From Clostridium fessum (lineage in GTDB: Bacteria > Bacillota > Clostridia > Lachnospirales > Lachnospiraceae): 64,000 bases of DNA. The translations under genes and the position numbers were made by a program. Below are positions 34,753 through 44,215 of this stretch, piece by piece (positions within the stretch are counted from its first letter, which is position 1; the number at the start of each line of letters is the position of its first letter). The stretch covers positions 174,673 through 238,672 of the forward strand of contig NZ_PYLO01000005.1 of the NCBI RefSeq assembly GCF_003024715.1. The letters are read 5' to 3'. Under the pieces are notes generated by a model. That model was not told the DNA's origin and ran no database searches. It was given only the letters and a program-made list of their open reading frames with translations.

Positions 34753-35973
34753 TTATAACCGCAGAATTGCATCTTTCAGTTCCACCGTTCCCTGTCTCTT
34801 GGGAAATGGCTTCCGCTTCATATATGCCTCCACCTGTGCCTGACGGACAGCTGCCAGTTCCTCACGTGCTGCCCCTGCCTCCTGGAGGCTCTCTTCCAGA
34901 TCTTTCTTTATCGTCTGTTTTTCCTGCTCCAGCTGGCTCAGCTGCTCTTTTACACTTTGTTTTTCCTGTTCCGTCTGCATCAGACGTGCTTCCAGCTGCG
35001 ATTTTTCCGTCTGCACAGCTGTCGCCGCCTGTCTTGCTTCTTCAAGCTGTTGTTTGAAAATCTCCAGCTTGTCCTGCAAAGAAGCGATTTCACTCTGGGA
35101 TGACTCGACCGCCAGACGCTGATCTTCTGCCTCCTGTTTCCAAACCTCTGCTTCTCCACGGAAATCGTTTGCTTCCTTCTTTGCATCCGCAATCTGTTCC
35201 AATGCCTCTTTCTTTGCAGCTTCTGCCTGCTCCCGGGCTGTCTGCTCCGCCCTAACAGCGCGATCCTGGGCTGCTTTTTCCGCGGATTCCACGCGATCCT
35301 GTACCTCTCTCTTCGCACGTTCAATCTGCTCCTGCGCTTCTTTTCTTGCAGACTCAACCTGTTCCTGTGCTGTTTTCTTCACAGCCTCGATCTGTCCCTG
35401 CGCTTCTTTTCTTGCAGACTCAACCTGTTCCTGTGCTGTTTTCTTCACAGCCTCGATCTGCCCCTGCGCTTCTTTTCTTGCAGACTCAACCTGTTCCTGT
35501 GCTGTTTTCTTCACAGCCTCGATCTGCTCCTGCGCTTCTTTTTTCACACGCTCGATCTGTGCCTGTACCTCATTTTTAGCAGCTTCCGCCTGCTCAGCTG
35601 CCTCTTTTGCCGCCTTCTTTGCCGTCTCCAGTTCTTCCTCGCTGACGGTGCGCTCATTGCGGAGACTCTCGAGTTTCATCTGGGTGCTGACCATCTCATG
35701 TTTCAGACGGTATGTCTCTTTTTCCATGCTCTCTTTGTCAGATGCAAGTGCCTTCGCACTCTCTTTTTCTTTAAAATAATCATCCGCCAGATTCAGATAA
35801 GTCATAATACTCTGGTAGTCTTCCGGCATTTTTAAAAATCCCGGCTGCGCCTTGAGCTGGAAAATCTTCCCATTCAGATACGTGGCAATCTGCTGTACAT
35901 ATCCTTCCGTCTCACTGCCGCCCAGGCTATACACTTTTCCATCAATTAATACATCTATATACTGTTTTGCCAT
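34753..35973 (-). CDS. zapA: ZapA-type cell division protein with long coiled-coil tail
   Basis: A 406-residue protein whose first about 90 residues match ZapA, an FtsZ-ring stabiliser (IDVLIDGKVYSLGGSETEGYVQQIATYLN, then YQSIMTYLNLADDYFKEKE). ZapA is usually 90-130 residues. Here a continuous alpha-helical coiled coil of about 290 residues follows, rich in Glu, Lys, Gln and Ala, with three near-identical 22-residue units (KKTAQEQVESARKEAQ pattern) encoded by 66-bp DNA repeats at 35337-35534. The C-terminus ends in a short basic segment (AYMKRKPFPKRQG). It sits just upstream of the U32 gene. The tail could act as a spacer or bundle filaments. Confidence 0.82.
   Translation of the reverse strand: MAKQYIDVLIDGKVYSLGGSETEGYVQQIATYLNGKIFQLKAQPGFLKMPEDYQSIMTYLNLADDYFKEKESAKALASDKESMEKETYRLKHEMVSTQMKLESLRNERTVSEEELETAKKAAKEAAEQAEAAKNEVQAQIERVKKEAQEQIEAVKKTAQEQVESARKEAQGQIEAVKKTAQEQVESARKEAQGQIEAVKKTAQEQVESARKEAQEQIERAKREVQDRVESAEKAAQDRAVRAEQTAREQAEAAKKEALEQIADAKKEANDFRGEAEVWKQEAEDQRLAVESSQSEIASLQDKLEIFKQQLEEARQAATAVQTEKSQLEARLMQTEQEKQSVKEQLSQLEQEKQTIKKDLEESLQEAGAAREELAAVRQAQVEAYMKRKPFPKRQGTVELKDAILRL
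35337..35534. repeat. Three tandem 66-bp repeats within the zapA-like gene
   Basis: Units at 35337-35402, 35403-35468 and 35469-35534, almost identical in DNA sequence, keep frame and encode 22 residues each (about three heptads plus one residue). Near-perfect identity implies recent expansion, so the copy number may vary between strains. Confidence 0.9.
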
Positions 35974-36061
35974 CGCATTCTCTTCTTTCTATCTATAATA
36001 AATATGGTTCGACGTTGTCACGTCACCCACACAGAAATACCACCTTCAAATCAATCAAATA

Positions 36062-37084
36062 TCAAATCTCAGAAATACCGTTTTTTGCTTGATTCCAGGC
36101 ATACCCGAGATGCCGATACGCTGCTTCGGTCGCCATCCGCCCACGCGGAGTCCGGTTGAGCAGACCGTTCATCAGAAGATACGGTTCATACACATCTTCC
36201 AGTGTCCCAGCATCCTCGCCCAGCGCTGCCGCCAGCGTCTCCAGTCCGACCGGACCGCCGGAAAACTTGTCGATAATCATATGTAAGATCGCACGGTCGT
36301 TGTTGTCAAGTCCCAGCTTGTCCACATCAAGGATATCCAGTGCAAAATCCGCGACTTCTTTCGTAATCACGCCGTTGTACTTGACCTGTGCAAAGTCCCT
36401 CACACGTTTTAACAGTCGGTTTGCCAGACGCGGCGTTCCTCTCGAACGTCTCGCAATCTCATAGGCGCCCGTCTTATCAATCTCCACATTCAGAACTCCC
36501 GCCGTCCGCAGGACAATCGTCTGCAGCTCTTCAGGCGTATAAAAATCCATCTTCTGCACGATGCCGAAGCGATCGCGCAGCGGCGCCGTCAGAAGCCCCG
36601 CGCGTGTCGTCGCGCCTACCAGCGTAAATTTCGGCAGATCCAGACGAATCGAGCGCGCCGTCGAATCTTTTCCCAACATGATATCGATCGCATAGTCCTC
36701 CATCGCCGGATAAAGCACCTCTTCCACCTGGCGGTTTAAGCGGTGAATCTCATCCACAAAGAGGACGTCTCCCTCCTGGAGCCCGTTGAGAATCGCCGCA
36801 ATCTCCCCTGGTTTCTCGATTGCCGGACCGGAAGTAACCTTCATACGGGTTCCCATCTCATTGGCGATAATGCCGCTGAGTGTCGTCTTTCCCAATCCCG
36901 GCGGTCCATAGAAAAGAACATGGTCAAGCGCCTCGCCGCGGGATTTCGCCGCATGGATAAATACCTTTAACGTCGATTTGATCCGCTCCTGACCGATATA
37001 TTCGTCTAAGGTCTGCGGGCGGAGACTTCCCTCAATCCGCTTATCCTCCTCCGTCACCTCGGTTGTAATCGTCCTTCTGCTCAT
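36062..37084 (-). CDS. ruvB: Holliday junction branch-migration helicase RuvB
   Basis: A 340-residue AAA+ motor that drives branch migration with RuvA. Visible are the N-terminal [12 protein letters not shown], Walker [13 protein letters not shown], Walker [12 protein letters not shown], sensor ATTRAGLL and arginine finger region PLRDRFGI, then the winged-helix RTPRGR. Start chosen at the ATG at 37082-37084 (AGGAAAC upstream); an ATG 39 bases earlier in frame is possible but lacks a good ribosome site. ruvA lies upstream on the same strand, 119 bases from the first possible start; ruvC is not present. Confidence 0.95.
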   Translation of the reverse strand: MSRRTITTEVTEEDKRIEGSLRPQTLDEYIGQERIKSTLKVFIHAAKSRGEALDHVLFYGPPGLGKTTLSGIIANEMGTRMKVTSGPAIEKPGEIAAILNGLQEGDVLFVDEIHRLNRQVEEVLYPAMEDYAIDIMLGKDSTARSIRLDLPKFTLVGATTRAGLLTAPLRDRFGIVQKMDFYTPEELQTIVLRTAGVLNVEIDKTGAYEIARRSRGTPRLANRLLKRVRDFAQVKYNGVITKEVADFALDILDVDKLGLDNNDRAILHMIIDKFSGGPVGLETLAAALGEDAGTLEDVYEPYLLMNGLLNRTPRGRMATEAAYRHLGYAWNQAKNGISEI

Positions 37085-37242
37085 ACTTGTTTCCTGTCTT
37101 TCCTGTTTTTCTCTCTCATTCAATTAAGCCATGACAGTTCCATTTTCTCATATCTGCCACACATTCCAAATTTTCATCTGACGCACAAGCACCACTATTT
37201 TTTATGATCCAGCAATTTCGAATGTCCGACACATAGGTTGTT

Positions 37243-37866
37243 TTACAAAAACGCCAGATATTTCAGCGATGCCTTCAATACCGCCTCGGAATCCATCTCT
37301 TCCGTCACATTGGCGCTCTTGACCGCCTTCACCGCCTCGGCATTCGTATATCCCAGCGCCACCAGCGCCTCCACGGCTTCCTTCACCGCATTGCCTGAAA
37401 GCCCGTTTTCCGCAGCCGGCGAAACCGCCGCACTGCCATCTAACAGCGGTGTCAGCAGATCCTCTGCCTGTACTTTATCCTTCAAATCGAGAATGATCCG
37501 CTGTGCCGTCTTTGCCCCAACGCCCGGTGCACGGGAGATCGCCTTCGCATCCCCAGTCATAACCGCAAGACGCAGATCCTCCGGACGCAGCGCCGACAAG
37601 ATGCCAAGTGCCCCCTTCGGACCAATGCCGTTGACCCCCAGAAGCTGGCGGAACATCTCCAGATCCGAACGGCTTAAAAAGCCGTACAGGCTCATATCAT
37701 CCTCCCGCACCTGCAGGTGCGTATATATCTTTACCTCTTCCCCGAGCGGCGGTAAAACTTCCAGCACCGACATCGGGACAAAAATCCCGATCCCCATCAT
37801 GCCGGACTCGACCACGATACGGTCCTTTGCTTTCTCCGCCAAGATGCCTTTTACATACGAAATCAC
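37243..37866 (-). CDS. ruvA: Holliday junction DNA helicase subunit RuvA
   Basis: A 207-residue protein that binds the four-way junction as a tetramer and loads RuvB. Domain I (1-65) has YGFLSRSDLEMFRQLLGVNGIGPKGALGIL at its end with two helix-hairpin-helix motifs (the second at APGVGAKTAQRIILDLKDK), then an acidic flexible linker, and domain III (about 160-207) EAVEALVALGYTNAEAVKAV binds RuvB. The start is a GTG at 37864-37866 with GGAAGG upstream. Confidence 0.95.
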   Translation of the reverse strand: MISYVKGILAEKAKDRIVVESGMMGIGIFVPMSVLEVLPPLGEEVKIYTHLQVREDDMSLYGFLSRSDLEMFRQLLGVNGIGPKGALGILSALRPEDLRLAVMTGDAKAISRAPGVGAKTAQRIILDLKDKVQAEDLLTPLLDGSAAVSPAAENGLSGNAVKEAVEALVALGYTNAEAVKAVKSANVTEEMDSEAVLKASLKYLAFL

Positions 37867-38060
37867 GGTAAATTCCTTCCTTTTCTCACTGGTTCAAGAT
37901 CTGGTTCAAACTAAAAAAAGAACGCTTCAAAATGCCTCCAAATCTTCTTTTCAGTATACCATAGCACAGTTTTCATTGCAAGGAAAGTGCGGAATTTCGA
38001 ACATATATTCTGCCCGATTGATTGAATTTCATTTTTACACATTATCGGGAACCTATAAAT

Positions 38061-38110
38061 GAAAAAGCTTTTCAATTGTAATATCAATGATTACAGTCAA
38101 AAAGCCTTTC
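38061..38110 (-). terminator. Terminator of the sugar-catabolism operon
   Basis: On the minus strand AAAGGCTTTTTGACTGTAAT folds back on ATTACAATTGAAAAGCTTTTT with a 6-7 base loop and a T run, shortly after the FGGY kinase stop. Confidence 0.72.
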
Positions 38111-38122
38111 CATATCTTTTAT

Positions 38123-39649
38123 TTACTTGTTATGCTTAGATAAACTATGTAATATTTCCTGATTACACCTATATAATTCATCAAATAGCTTTCTAAATGG
38201 CTTGTATAACTCATGCCTCTCTAAATCCGGCTTATAAATACATTTCTTTTGGATTACTTGGCGCAAATCTGAAAAACCTTGGTAGAATCCGACTCCAATC
38301 GCTGCCATCAGTGCATCTCCATAAGCTGCCCCTATGTCTTCCTTTGGTGTTTCTAACGATACCCCTGCTATATCCGCCACCATCTGCATCCAAACTGCGT
38401 TTTTCGTTCCTCCCCCCGCCGCTGCAATCCGTTTTACAGGCAAACCATTTTCACGGAATATGTCAATATGCTGTGCAACTGAATACCCAATTCCTTCCAA
38501 TGCCGAGCGATACAAATGTCTTTTTGTATGACTCAATGAAAGTCCCACGATCATTCCTCTTGCGTCCGGATCATTCAGCGGTGTCCTTTCTCCCGCAAAG
38601 TAGGGTAAAGTTATCAAACCATCTGATCCGGGTGAAATCTCAGAAATTCCTTTCACCATTTCTTCATATGCATTCAATCCTGCTGTTTTTTCCTTTTCCA
38701 AGCATTCAGAAAATAACTGTTCCAAATACCATTTTTGAAGTGTGCCTCCATTATTAGTTCCTGCTGCTACACTATAAGTTTCTGGAATTAAAAATGGATT
38801 TCCGCGCACTCGCTCATCCTGAATCAGCCGATCTGCACAACAATAGAAAAATAAGGACGATCCAAACTGTACCATCAGATCGCCTGGTGCAAGTACTCCT
38901 ACACTGATTGCCTCAGCTGCTGAATCTCCAGTTCCAGTAATAACTGGCGTTCCTTCTTTGAGTCCTGTCTCCTTAGCTGCCTGCTTTGTTACCGTTCCAC
39001 AAATATGGGTAACCGGCATTCCTTCTGCCAACTGCTCCGGCATACAAATCGGTTTACACATTTCTTTATGGATGCTCCCATCCGGATAATACAGCGGACG
39101 AAATGAAGCCATCCCCAAAAATGTATCTATTACATATTTTCCAGTTAGTTTAAATGTTAGATAAGAAGAACCTGTCAAAAACTTGTGTGTGCGTCTATAT
39201 ACCTCTGGTTCATGATTTTTTATCCATAAAATTTTAGCAGACACATCTCCACTGCAAATTGGACGTCCAAATAGTTTTTTTACTTTTTCTGTGCCATAAT
39301 ACTGTGAGAGATACTCCATTTCTTCCACGCAACGTGCATCAATACCATATAAAATTGCTTTTCGTAAAGGATGCCCATCCTTATCAACTGGAAGGCAATC
39401 TGCTCCCAATGTGCTTCCCCCTACACAAGCAATTTTTTCTGGTTCTACACCACTCTGCTGTAAGAGCATTTTTGACAAAATGCAAAAATCATTCCACCAT
39501 ACCTTATCCGCGTCCTGCTCATAATAACCAGGTTCTGGATTTTCCATTCCGTGATGAGTAACTGCCCGACTTACCACCTTTCCAGACTCATCTGTTAGAA
39601 CTCCTTTACTTGAATATGTACCAACGTCAATTCCTAAAAAATAATGCAA
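38123..39649 (-). CDS. FGGY family carbohydrate kinase (xylulokinase-like)
   Basis: A 508-residue sugar or polyol kinase with the actin-like ATPase fold. The N-terminal FLGIDVGTYSSKGVL (phosphate-binding) and the FGGY C-terminal signature region GIGYSVAQHIDIFRENGLPVKRIAAAGGG are present, with VITGTGDSAAEAISVG in the middle. The start is a TTG at 39647-39649, since the frame begins right there (HYFLGIDVG) and the previous gene stops two bases away, showing tight coupling. FGGY kinases act on pentuloses, hexuloses, glycerol and others, so the exact substrate is open. Last gene of the operon. Confidence 0.88.
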   Translation of the reverse strand: MHYFLGIDVGTYSSKGVLTDESGKVVSRAVTHHGMENPEPGYYEQDADKVWWNDFCILSKMLLQQSGVEPEKIACVGGSTLGADCLPVDKDGHPLRKAILYGIDARCVEEMEYLSQYYGTEKVKKLFGRPICSGDVSAKILWIKNHEPEVYRRTHKFLTGSSYLTFKLTGKYVIDTFLGMASFRPLYYPDGSIHKEMCKPICMPEQLAEGMPVTHICGTVTKQAAKETGLKEGTPVITGTGDSAAEAISVGVLAPGDLMVQFGSSLFFYCCADRLIQDERVRGNPFLIPETYSVAAGTNNGGTLQKWYLEQLFSECLEKEKTAGLNAYEEMVKGISEISPGSDGLITLPYFAGERTPLNDPDARGMIVGLSLSHTKRHLYRSALEGIGYSVAQHIDIFRENGLPVKRIAAAGGGTKNAVWMQMVADIAGVSLETPKEDIGAAYGDALMAAIGVGFYQGFSDLRQVIQKKCIYKPDLERHELYKPFRKLFDELYRCNQEILHSLSKHNK

Positions 39650-39652
39650 CGT

Positions 39653-40474
39653 CTATACGCCTTCTTTCATTGTACAGCGATACGCCTTAACTACATCCAT
39701 AAACTCCATGACTCTCTGTTTTTCAACAAAGTTCTCAAATTTACCATCTTTCTTAAAAGCAGTCCCTACACAAGCGCCATCACATTCACTAAGTTTTTCA
39801 ACCACATTTTCCTTCGTACACCCTGTATTACAGAAAACAGGAACAAATCCAGAAACTGCCTTGACCCTGCGTACCAAACTTGAATCCGTTTCCTGACCAG
39901 CACTACTTCCAGAAACACACAGACCATCTGGAAAGCAATGAAAAATCATGGATTTTGTTATTTTTTCCAGACTTCTCTCTGCTAGATATACATCCGACTC
40001 TGGATTTACCTTATATAGCAATTTCATTTTATCTAGTCCAAGTGCTTTTTTTCTACGCAAGACTTCTGGAATATTCGTATCTGTAATTCCATTTTCACCT
40101 ATATAGGCACCCGTAAATGTACTTCTTACAAAATCTGCCTCTACTGCCGCTGCCAAATCGATCGTCGCCAATGGATTAGAAACAATATTGACACCAAATG
40201 GAACTTTTATCTCTTTTTTTAATTCTCCCACAATCCGTCCCATCGCTGCCACAGTTACGTAGGAAACCTTTTTTTCATACGGAAGGCTGAATTCATTGGC
40301 AATCAAAATTCCATCTACTCCTCCCTCCTGGAGCGCCTGAAGCTCTCTGGCTGCATTTTTAATTACCTCTCCCATCGTTGCATCTTTTTCATACAGAGGA
40401 TCCCCCGGCAGCGCCCGCAAATGCAACAGTGCAATGATCGGTTTTTTTACATGAAATAATTCATCTGTCCACAT
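39653..40474 (-). CDS. BtpA/SgcQ family protein
   Basis: A 273-residue TIM-barrel protein of the BtpA family (E. coli SgcQ relatives). Typical segments are IIALLHLRALPGDPLY at the start, GVDGILIANEFSLPY, VPFGVNIVSNP, DFVRSTFTGAYIGENGI and FVPVFCNTGCTKENV. The family was named for a photosystem I factor, but in Firmicutes and enterics it travels with sugar kinases and isomerases and is likely a small-molecule enzyme. Strong GAGGAGAG ribosome site. In the operon it lies between the epimerase pair and the FGGY kinase. Confidence 0.85.
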   Translation of the reverse strand: MWTDELFHVKKPIIALLHLRALPGDPLYEKDATMGEVIKNAARELQALQEGGVDGILIANEFSLPYEKKVSYVTVAAMGRIVGELKKEIKVPFGVNIVSNPLATIDLAAAVEADFVRSTFTGAYIGENGITDTNIPEVLRRKKALGLDKMKLLYKVNPESDVYLAERSLEKITKSMIFHCFPDGLCVSGSSAGQETDSSLVRRVKAVSGFVPVFCNTGCTKENVVEKLSECDGACVGTAFKKDGKFENFVEKQRVMEFMDVVKAYRCTMKEGV

Positions 40475-40488
40475 ATTCTTTCTCTCCT

Positions 40489-41325
40489 CTATTCCATGTA
40501 CATTCTCAAATTCTGCACATTTCTTTTGTCATAACGAAATGGATCCAGGTAATACGCCGGTGCTGTCAGTTCCTGCGTAAAATATCCCTCATATCCATTT
40601 TTTACCATGTCCTCTAAATCTTTTCTTAAGTTTCTCTTCCCTTCACCCCAGATGTAATGCCCATAGGGATCACAATCCTGAAAATGTGAATGTACAATGT
40701 TTTCCTTTCCAAAAACATCAAACCACTGCTGAATCGTTTCACCAGAAACCGACATTGCTGTCAAATCAATCATAACTTTAAAGCGCGGATGATCGACTAA
40801 ATCAAATAACTGTTTCATTTGCCGCAAACTATACCCAATTCTTGATTCCTGCGGCCGTAAAGACTCTGCCACAATTGTCACGCCATTTTCCTCTGCGACC
40901 TCACAAAGTCTCTGATGCATCTCAGCTGCCCGTTTCAATCCATCCTCCTCCGCTTCATCCCAGTAACCCCATCCGGAATTTGCTTCTATCTTCTCTGCCC
41001 CCAGCGCAGCCCCCAGACGTATCCCATTTGCAAAAAATCCAAATGTTTTTTCTCTCAGTTCTGGTTCTTTTACACCAAATTGGTAACCAAACCGGCAATT
41101 CTGTGGTGTAAATACCGGACACTTCAAACCGTGTTCCTGTAATTTTTTACGGACTGGCTCTGGATCCTGATATTCCTTTGGATCCAGCCAAAGTCCTTGA
41201 TGTCCTCCCAGCAATTCTACATTTTTGATTCCCAGTTCCTGCATACAATCCAGGAAATAATCCAACGTATATTGGCAATAATGAAGATTCAATACCGAAA
41301 GTTTATCAAAATCAACTATTTTCAT
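40489..41325 (-). CDS. Sugar phosphate isomerase/epimerase (FrlC-like), metal site intact
   Basis: A 278-residue AP-endonuclease-2-type TIM barrel. All four metal ligands expected for the family can be placed: E154 (VAESL), D187 (MIDLT), H214 (HSHFQD) and E252 (TQELT). This is the pattern of ketose 3-epimerases such as FrlC, which inverts C3 of the fructosyl group in psicoselysine. The start is the ATG at 41323-41325 behind GGAGGAAG. It pairs with the adjacent homologue at 41355-42191; the two start codons and stops are about 30 bases apart. Substrate not decidable from sequence. Confidence 0.85.
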   Translation of the reverse strand: MKIVDFDKLSVLNLHYCQYTLDYFLDCMQELGIKNVELLGGHQGLWLDPKEYQDPEPVRKKLQEHGLKCPVFTPQNCRFGYQFGVKEPELREKTFGFFANGIRLGAALGAEKIEANSGWGYWDEAEEDGLKRAAEMHQRLCEVAEENGVTIVAESLRPQESRIGYSLRQMKQLFDLVDHPRFKVMIDLTAMSVSGETIQQWFDVFGKENIVHSHFQDCDPYGHYIWGEGKRNLRKDLEDMVKNGYEGYFTQELTAPAYYLDPFRYDKRNVQNLRMYME

Positions 41326-41354
41326 TTTCGCTTCCTCCTCATACAATTACTCCA

Positions 41355-42191
41355 TTAATCCATTATAAACGGTTCCAATTCACGCATATTCTGCCGATCG
41401 GCTGCAGCCGGATCCTCCAGGTAGCGTGCATCATTCAGTGCCAGGCTTAGCAATCCTTTATATTTGTACTGATCCAGACAAATCAATTGATCCTCTAACG
41501 GTCTCAAACCATCTCCCCATGCAAGGCATCCCTGCGGACGTCCATCCACAAAACGGATATGGTATATTTTGTCTCCAAATGCTTCAAACCAGTCTTTCAT
41601 CGACTCTCCTGCCACTCCAGCACTCGTCAAATTCAGGGCAGCCTGTATCTGCGGCTCATTAACCGACTCCAAAAGTTTTTTTAGTTCTGGAAGCATATTA
41701 ATAACCGTTGCGTCTTCTGGCCGTACTGTTTCCACTGCAAGAATAACCCCCTCTTCCGCAGCAGTTTTTGAAAGCCGACGCAAGGTTTGAACCGCACGTT
41801 CAAAAATACGTCTCGGATCTTCATTTCTTGCACCGCCGCAGCAATTGAATACCATCACTTTCGCACCAGCTTCTGCCGCTGCACGGATTCCATTTTCAAA
41901 ATATCCGATTGAATGCTTTCTTGCCGTCTCGTCATGACAGCAAAGTGCATAATTATAAATCGTACACTCCGGTGAAAAAGCTCCGATTGTCAATCCATAA
42001 TCTGCTGCATTCTTTTTTAATTCAGCCGCATCCTCAAACCCATAATCATCTAGCAGGAAATGCGGTCTTGCACACCAAAACTCTATATTTTTTATTCCGA
42101 GAGCCTGCTGCGTTTTAAAGAAATAATCCAAAGTTCTGTATTTATAGTGCATATTCATTCCTGCAATCTGTTCCCGCCTTATCTTTATCAT
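41355..42191 (-). CDS. Sugar isomerase/epimerase paralogue, metal site degenerate
   Basis: A 278-residue homologue of the preceding protein with the same barrel order (MHYKYRTLDYFFKTQQALG, GAFSPECTIYNYAL, VETVRPED, WFEAFGDKIYHIRFVDG). Of the four metal ligands only E154 remains: the aspartate is N187, the second histidine of HxH is R213 and the last glutamate is A251. The overall fold signatures are kept and the reading frame is clean, so it is more likely a non-catalytic partner or altered enzyme than a pseudogene. The start is the ATG at 42189-42191 behind GGAGG. Confidence 0.8.
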   Translation of the reverse strand: MIKIRREQIAGMNMHYKYRTLDYFFKTQQALGIKNIEFWCARPHFLLDDYGFEDAAELKKNAADYGLTIGAFSPECTIYNYALCCHDETARKHSIGYFENGIRAAAEAGAKVMVFNCCGGARNEDPRRIFERAVQTLRRLSKTAAEEGVILAVETVRPEDATVINMLPELKKLLESVNEPQIQAALNLTSAGVAGESMKDWFEAFGDKIYHIRFVDGRPQGCLAWGDGLRPLEDQLICLDQYKYKGLLSLALNDARYLEDPAAADRQNMRELEPFIMD

Positions 42192-42219
42192 CCAGTTGTT
42201 CCTCCTCTCTATACACAAA

Positions 42220-42260
42220 GGCACTGCAAAAAACTTCGCTCTATCAGATTTCACAGTGCC
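42220..42260 (-). promoter_or_regulatory. Intercistronic hairpin between transporter and epimerase genes
   Basis: GGCACTG (42220-42226) pairs with CAGTGCC (42254-42260), and on the minus strand TTTG follows. It could attenuate transcription or set the mRNA 3' end, lowering expression of the downstream enzymes relative to the transporter. Confidence 0.5.
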
Positions 42261-42299
42261 CGCTTATTTATAGATTATATTTACATCTTTTGTCTTTCC

Positions 42300-43667
42300 C
42301 TAAGACTCACTTTCATCCCATGCTTTACCTGGATGTTTATGCCACCATTTGAATACAACCGGGACAATGCAAAGCGCTGCCAGGTAAATCAAAATTGGTG
42401 TTACAGCTGCAATCCAGTTTCCCTGAACACAGGCAACCGGAACTGCCGCTAATGCAAAAATTTCAATAATTGACTCAATCGGTGTTACAATTGCTGCATC
42501 ATCCAGTGTACAGCTCTTGTTCTCCGGATCTACAATTCTTAAAAGCGCCATGCCGATTGCTGTTACACCGGTCGAGTAACCATATACATAGATGCCTCTC
42601 TCAAACCACTCCTGTTTTAAGAGTCTCGGCGCAATCACTGTAAAGTGGAATACAACCCAGACAATTCCAAATAACATCAGCAGGCCAAACGGAACTGCGT
42701 ACTCAATAACAACCGGAATCTTAATTGATGCCACACCGAAAAATACAAGGAAATCAGTTGCACAGCTTCCCATACGGGAAATGATGCGGTTATCTACATA
42801 TTTATCGGCTTTTATTCCTTTTAATACAAAATGAAATACAATTGCTACCAGGAAGCCGACAGAGAAGCTCGGAACGCCAAGTCCGGTTGCTCCCTGAATT
42901 ACATTTGTTAAAAGATATCCAATACCGGTTGGAATCAGAATCAGAAGAAGATGCCATGCCAGCGGATCAATTGCCATCGGTGAAACGGTTTCTTCGCCTA
43001 ATACCGGGCGTTTTCCTTCTTCAATGAGTCCCGTGCGCATATCGTTAGGAAGCTGGCTGAAATCTTTTACAAACTTGGTATAGTTTCTTTTTGTTCCAAG
43101 TTTGATCAAAATAATTCCACCAAAAATACCGGTTAAAATACCCACCGTTGCACTTGTCATCGCCAGATCCGTTGCATCTTCCCATCCAAGTGTGCCGAGT
43201 GTCGCGCCAAGTGCTGCTGCTGTACCATGACCTCCCTGAAAGCCTGCAGGAATCAACATTCCAAATGCCGGATTTAAATCAGGAGCAACTATTTTCAGGA
43301 CTACCATTGCAAAAATAATCGGCATTGCATACTGAAACGCCCAGCCAATATTGCGGAAGCAGTAGTAGCTGCCAATCCGATCAAAATTTGTTTTCCAGCC
43401 ACCAGCTGAAAAATTAAAGCCCCTCAGCCCAATTGATACAAATACTGCAATAATCAGCAGACCTGCATAAGAACCAAACTGTGAAGAAAAACTGATAATT
43501 CCAAAACCATTCTGTCCTAACGCAAGCCCGATAAATCCAGCCAGCAGACTGACCGGAACAAACAGGCTCTGCAGAATCTTGATTTTTTCCCTCAGCATTT
43601 TCGCCACAAACAGGAAAATACCTGCCCACATGAAATCCACCAACATGGAATACGCATTAAACTCCAT
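42300..43667 (-). CDS. GltS-type sodium:glutamate symporter family protein
   Basis: A 455-residue secondary transporter with ten to twelve helices in two inverted halves. GltS family features include the GGHGTAAALGATLG substrate-site hairpin in the first half, then VYGYSTGVTAIGMALLRIVDPEN in the second, and a long central hydrophilic loop. Characterised members take up glutamate with Na+. Here it is the only transporter in a sugar-amine catabolic island, which suggests a glutamate- or other amino-acid-conjugated substrate; this is inference. GAGGAGG precedes the ATG. Confidence 0.85.
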   Translation of the reverse strand: MEFNAYSMLVDFMWAGIFLFVAKMLREKIKILQSLFVPVSLLAGFIGLALGQNGFGIISFSSQFGSYAGLLIIAVFVSIGLRGFNFSAGGWKTNFDRIGSYYCFRNIGWAFQYAMPIIFAMVVLKIVAPDLNPAFGMLIPAGFQGGHGTAAALGATLGTLGWEDATDLAMTSATVGILTGIFGGIILIKLGTKRNYTKFVKDFSQLPNDMRTGLIEEGKRPVLGEETVSPMAIDPLAWHLLLILIPTGIGYLLTNVIQGATGLGVPSFSVGFLVAIVFHFVLKGIKADKYVDNRIISRMGSCATDFLVFFGVASIKIPVVIEYAVPFGLLMLFGIVWVVFHFTVIAPRLLKQEWFERGIYVYGYSTGVTAIGMALLRIVDPENKSCTLDDAAIVTPIESIIEIFALAAVPVACVQGNWIAAVTPILIYLAALCIVPVVFKWWHKHPGKAWDESES

Positions 43668-43698
43668 CTTTTGTCCTCCTCATTTCTTTTTTATGATG

Positions 43699-44109
43699 CT
43701 ACTGCAATGCTTTTTTTGCTTTTTCCCTAACCATACTCAATTCCACTTCTGTCATATCACAGTATTCGCTGTTTTCTGTTGTCGTCCCCGCATCCTGCAC
43801 ATATATCAGCTTTGTATCCTTCTGTGTGATCGTATTAAACCATGTTCCCTGCAAAACATTGTAAACTTTATTTGGCTCCATCGGAATTACATCAATCTTA
43901 AATGCATCATTCTCGCGGGACGCCGTCAAAAGAACTGCTTTTCCCTGAACCAGAATAAACTGCTCATCGGTTGCGTGATGCACTTCCAGATACTGAATCT
44001 TCTCAATATCATTATTAGGCTTCCAGTTTTTAATACATACGACCCATTTTTTATTGTCATATACACACTGAATACCTTCCCCTTCATACTCAAACACATC
44101 TGCTTTCAT
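43699..44109 (-). CDS. Cupin-like small protein
   Basis: A 136-residue protein with a cupin-type beta-barrel pattern: YLEVHHATDEQFILVQGKAVLL gives two histidines and a glutamine/glutamate in the first cupin motif, and a second motif is weak (NKVYNVLQGTWFNTITQ). The lack of a full metal triad in motif 2 makes enzymatic activity uncertain; a sugar-binding, lyxose-isomerase-like or ureidoglycolate-lyase-like role is possible. It is the first gene of the operon running through to the FGGY kinase, with GGAGG and a strong promoter at 44186-44215. Confidence 0.72.
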   Translation of the reverse strand: MKADVFEYEGEGIQCVYDNKKWVVCIKNWKPNNDIEKIQYLEVHHATDEQFILVQGKAVLLTASRENDAFKIDVIPMEPNKVYNVLQGTWFNTITQKDTKLIYVQDAGTTTENSEYCDMTEVELSMVREKAKKALQ

Positions 44110-44185
44110 GACATTTCCTCCTACCTTCTTTTCAAATTCTTCTTGTTCCTGCAGGTTTCAAGCGATTTTTTTATATCATGTCATT

Positions 44186-44215
44186 ATAATACATCATATA
44201 TCATTATATTGTCAA
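44186..44215 (-). promoter_or_regulatory. Promoter and candidate operator of the transporter operon
   Basis: Minus-strand TTGACA (44210-44215), 18-base spacer, TATTAT (44186-44191). The spacer contains ATATATCATTATAT (44196-44209 on the plus strand), a 14-mer repeated exactly at 46398-46411 in front of the kinase gene. It is a candidate site for the GntR-family regulator encoded at 46633-47367. Confidence 0.62.

Noticed and set aside
35337..35534. Tandem repeats considered as a CRISPR array
   Set aside because: Units are contiguous without spacers, in frame, and encode a coiled coil.
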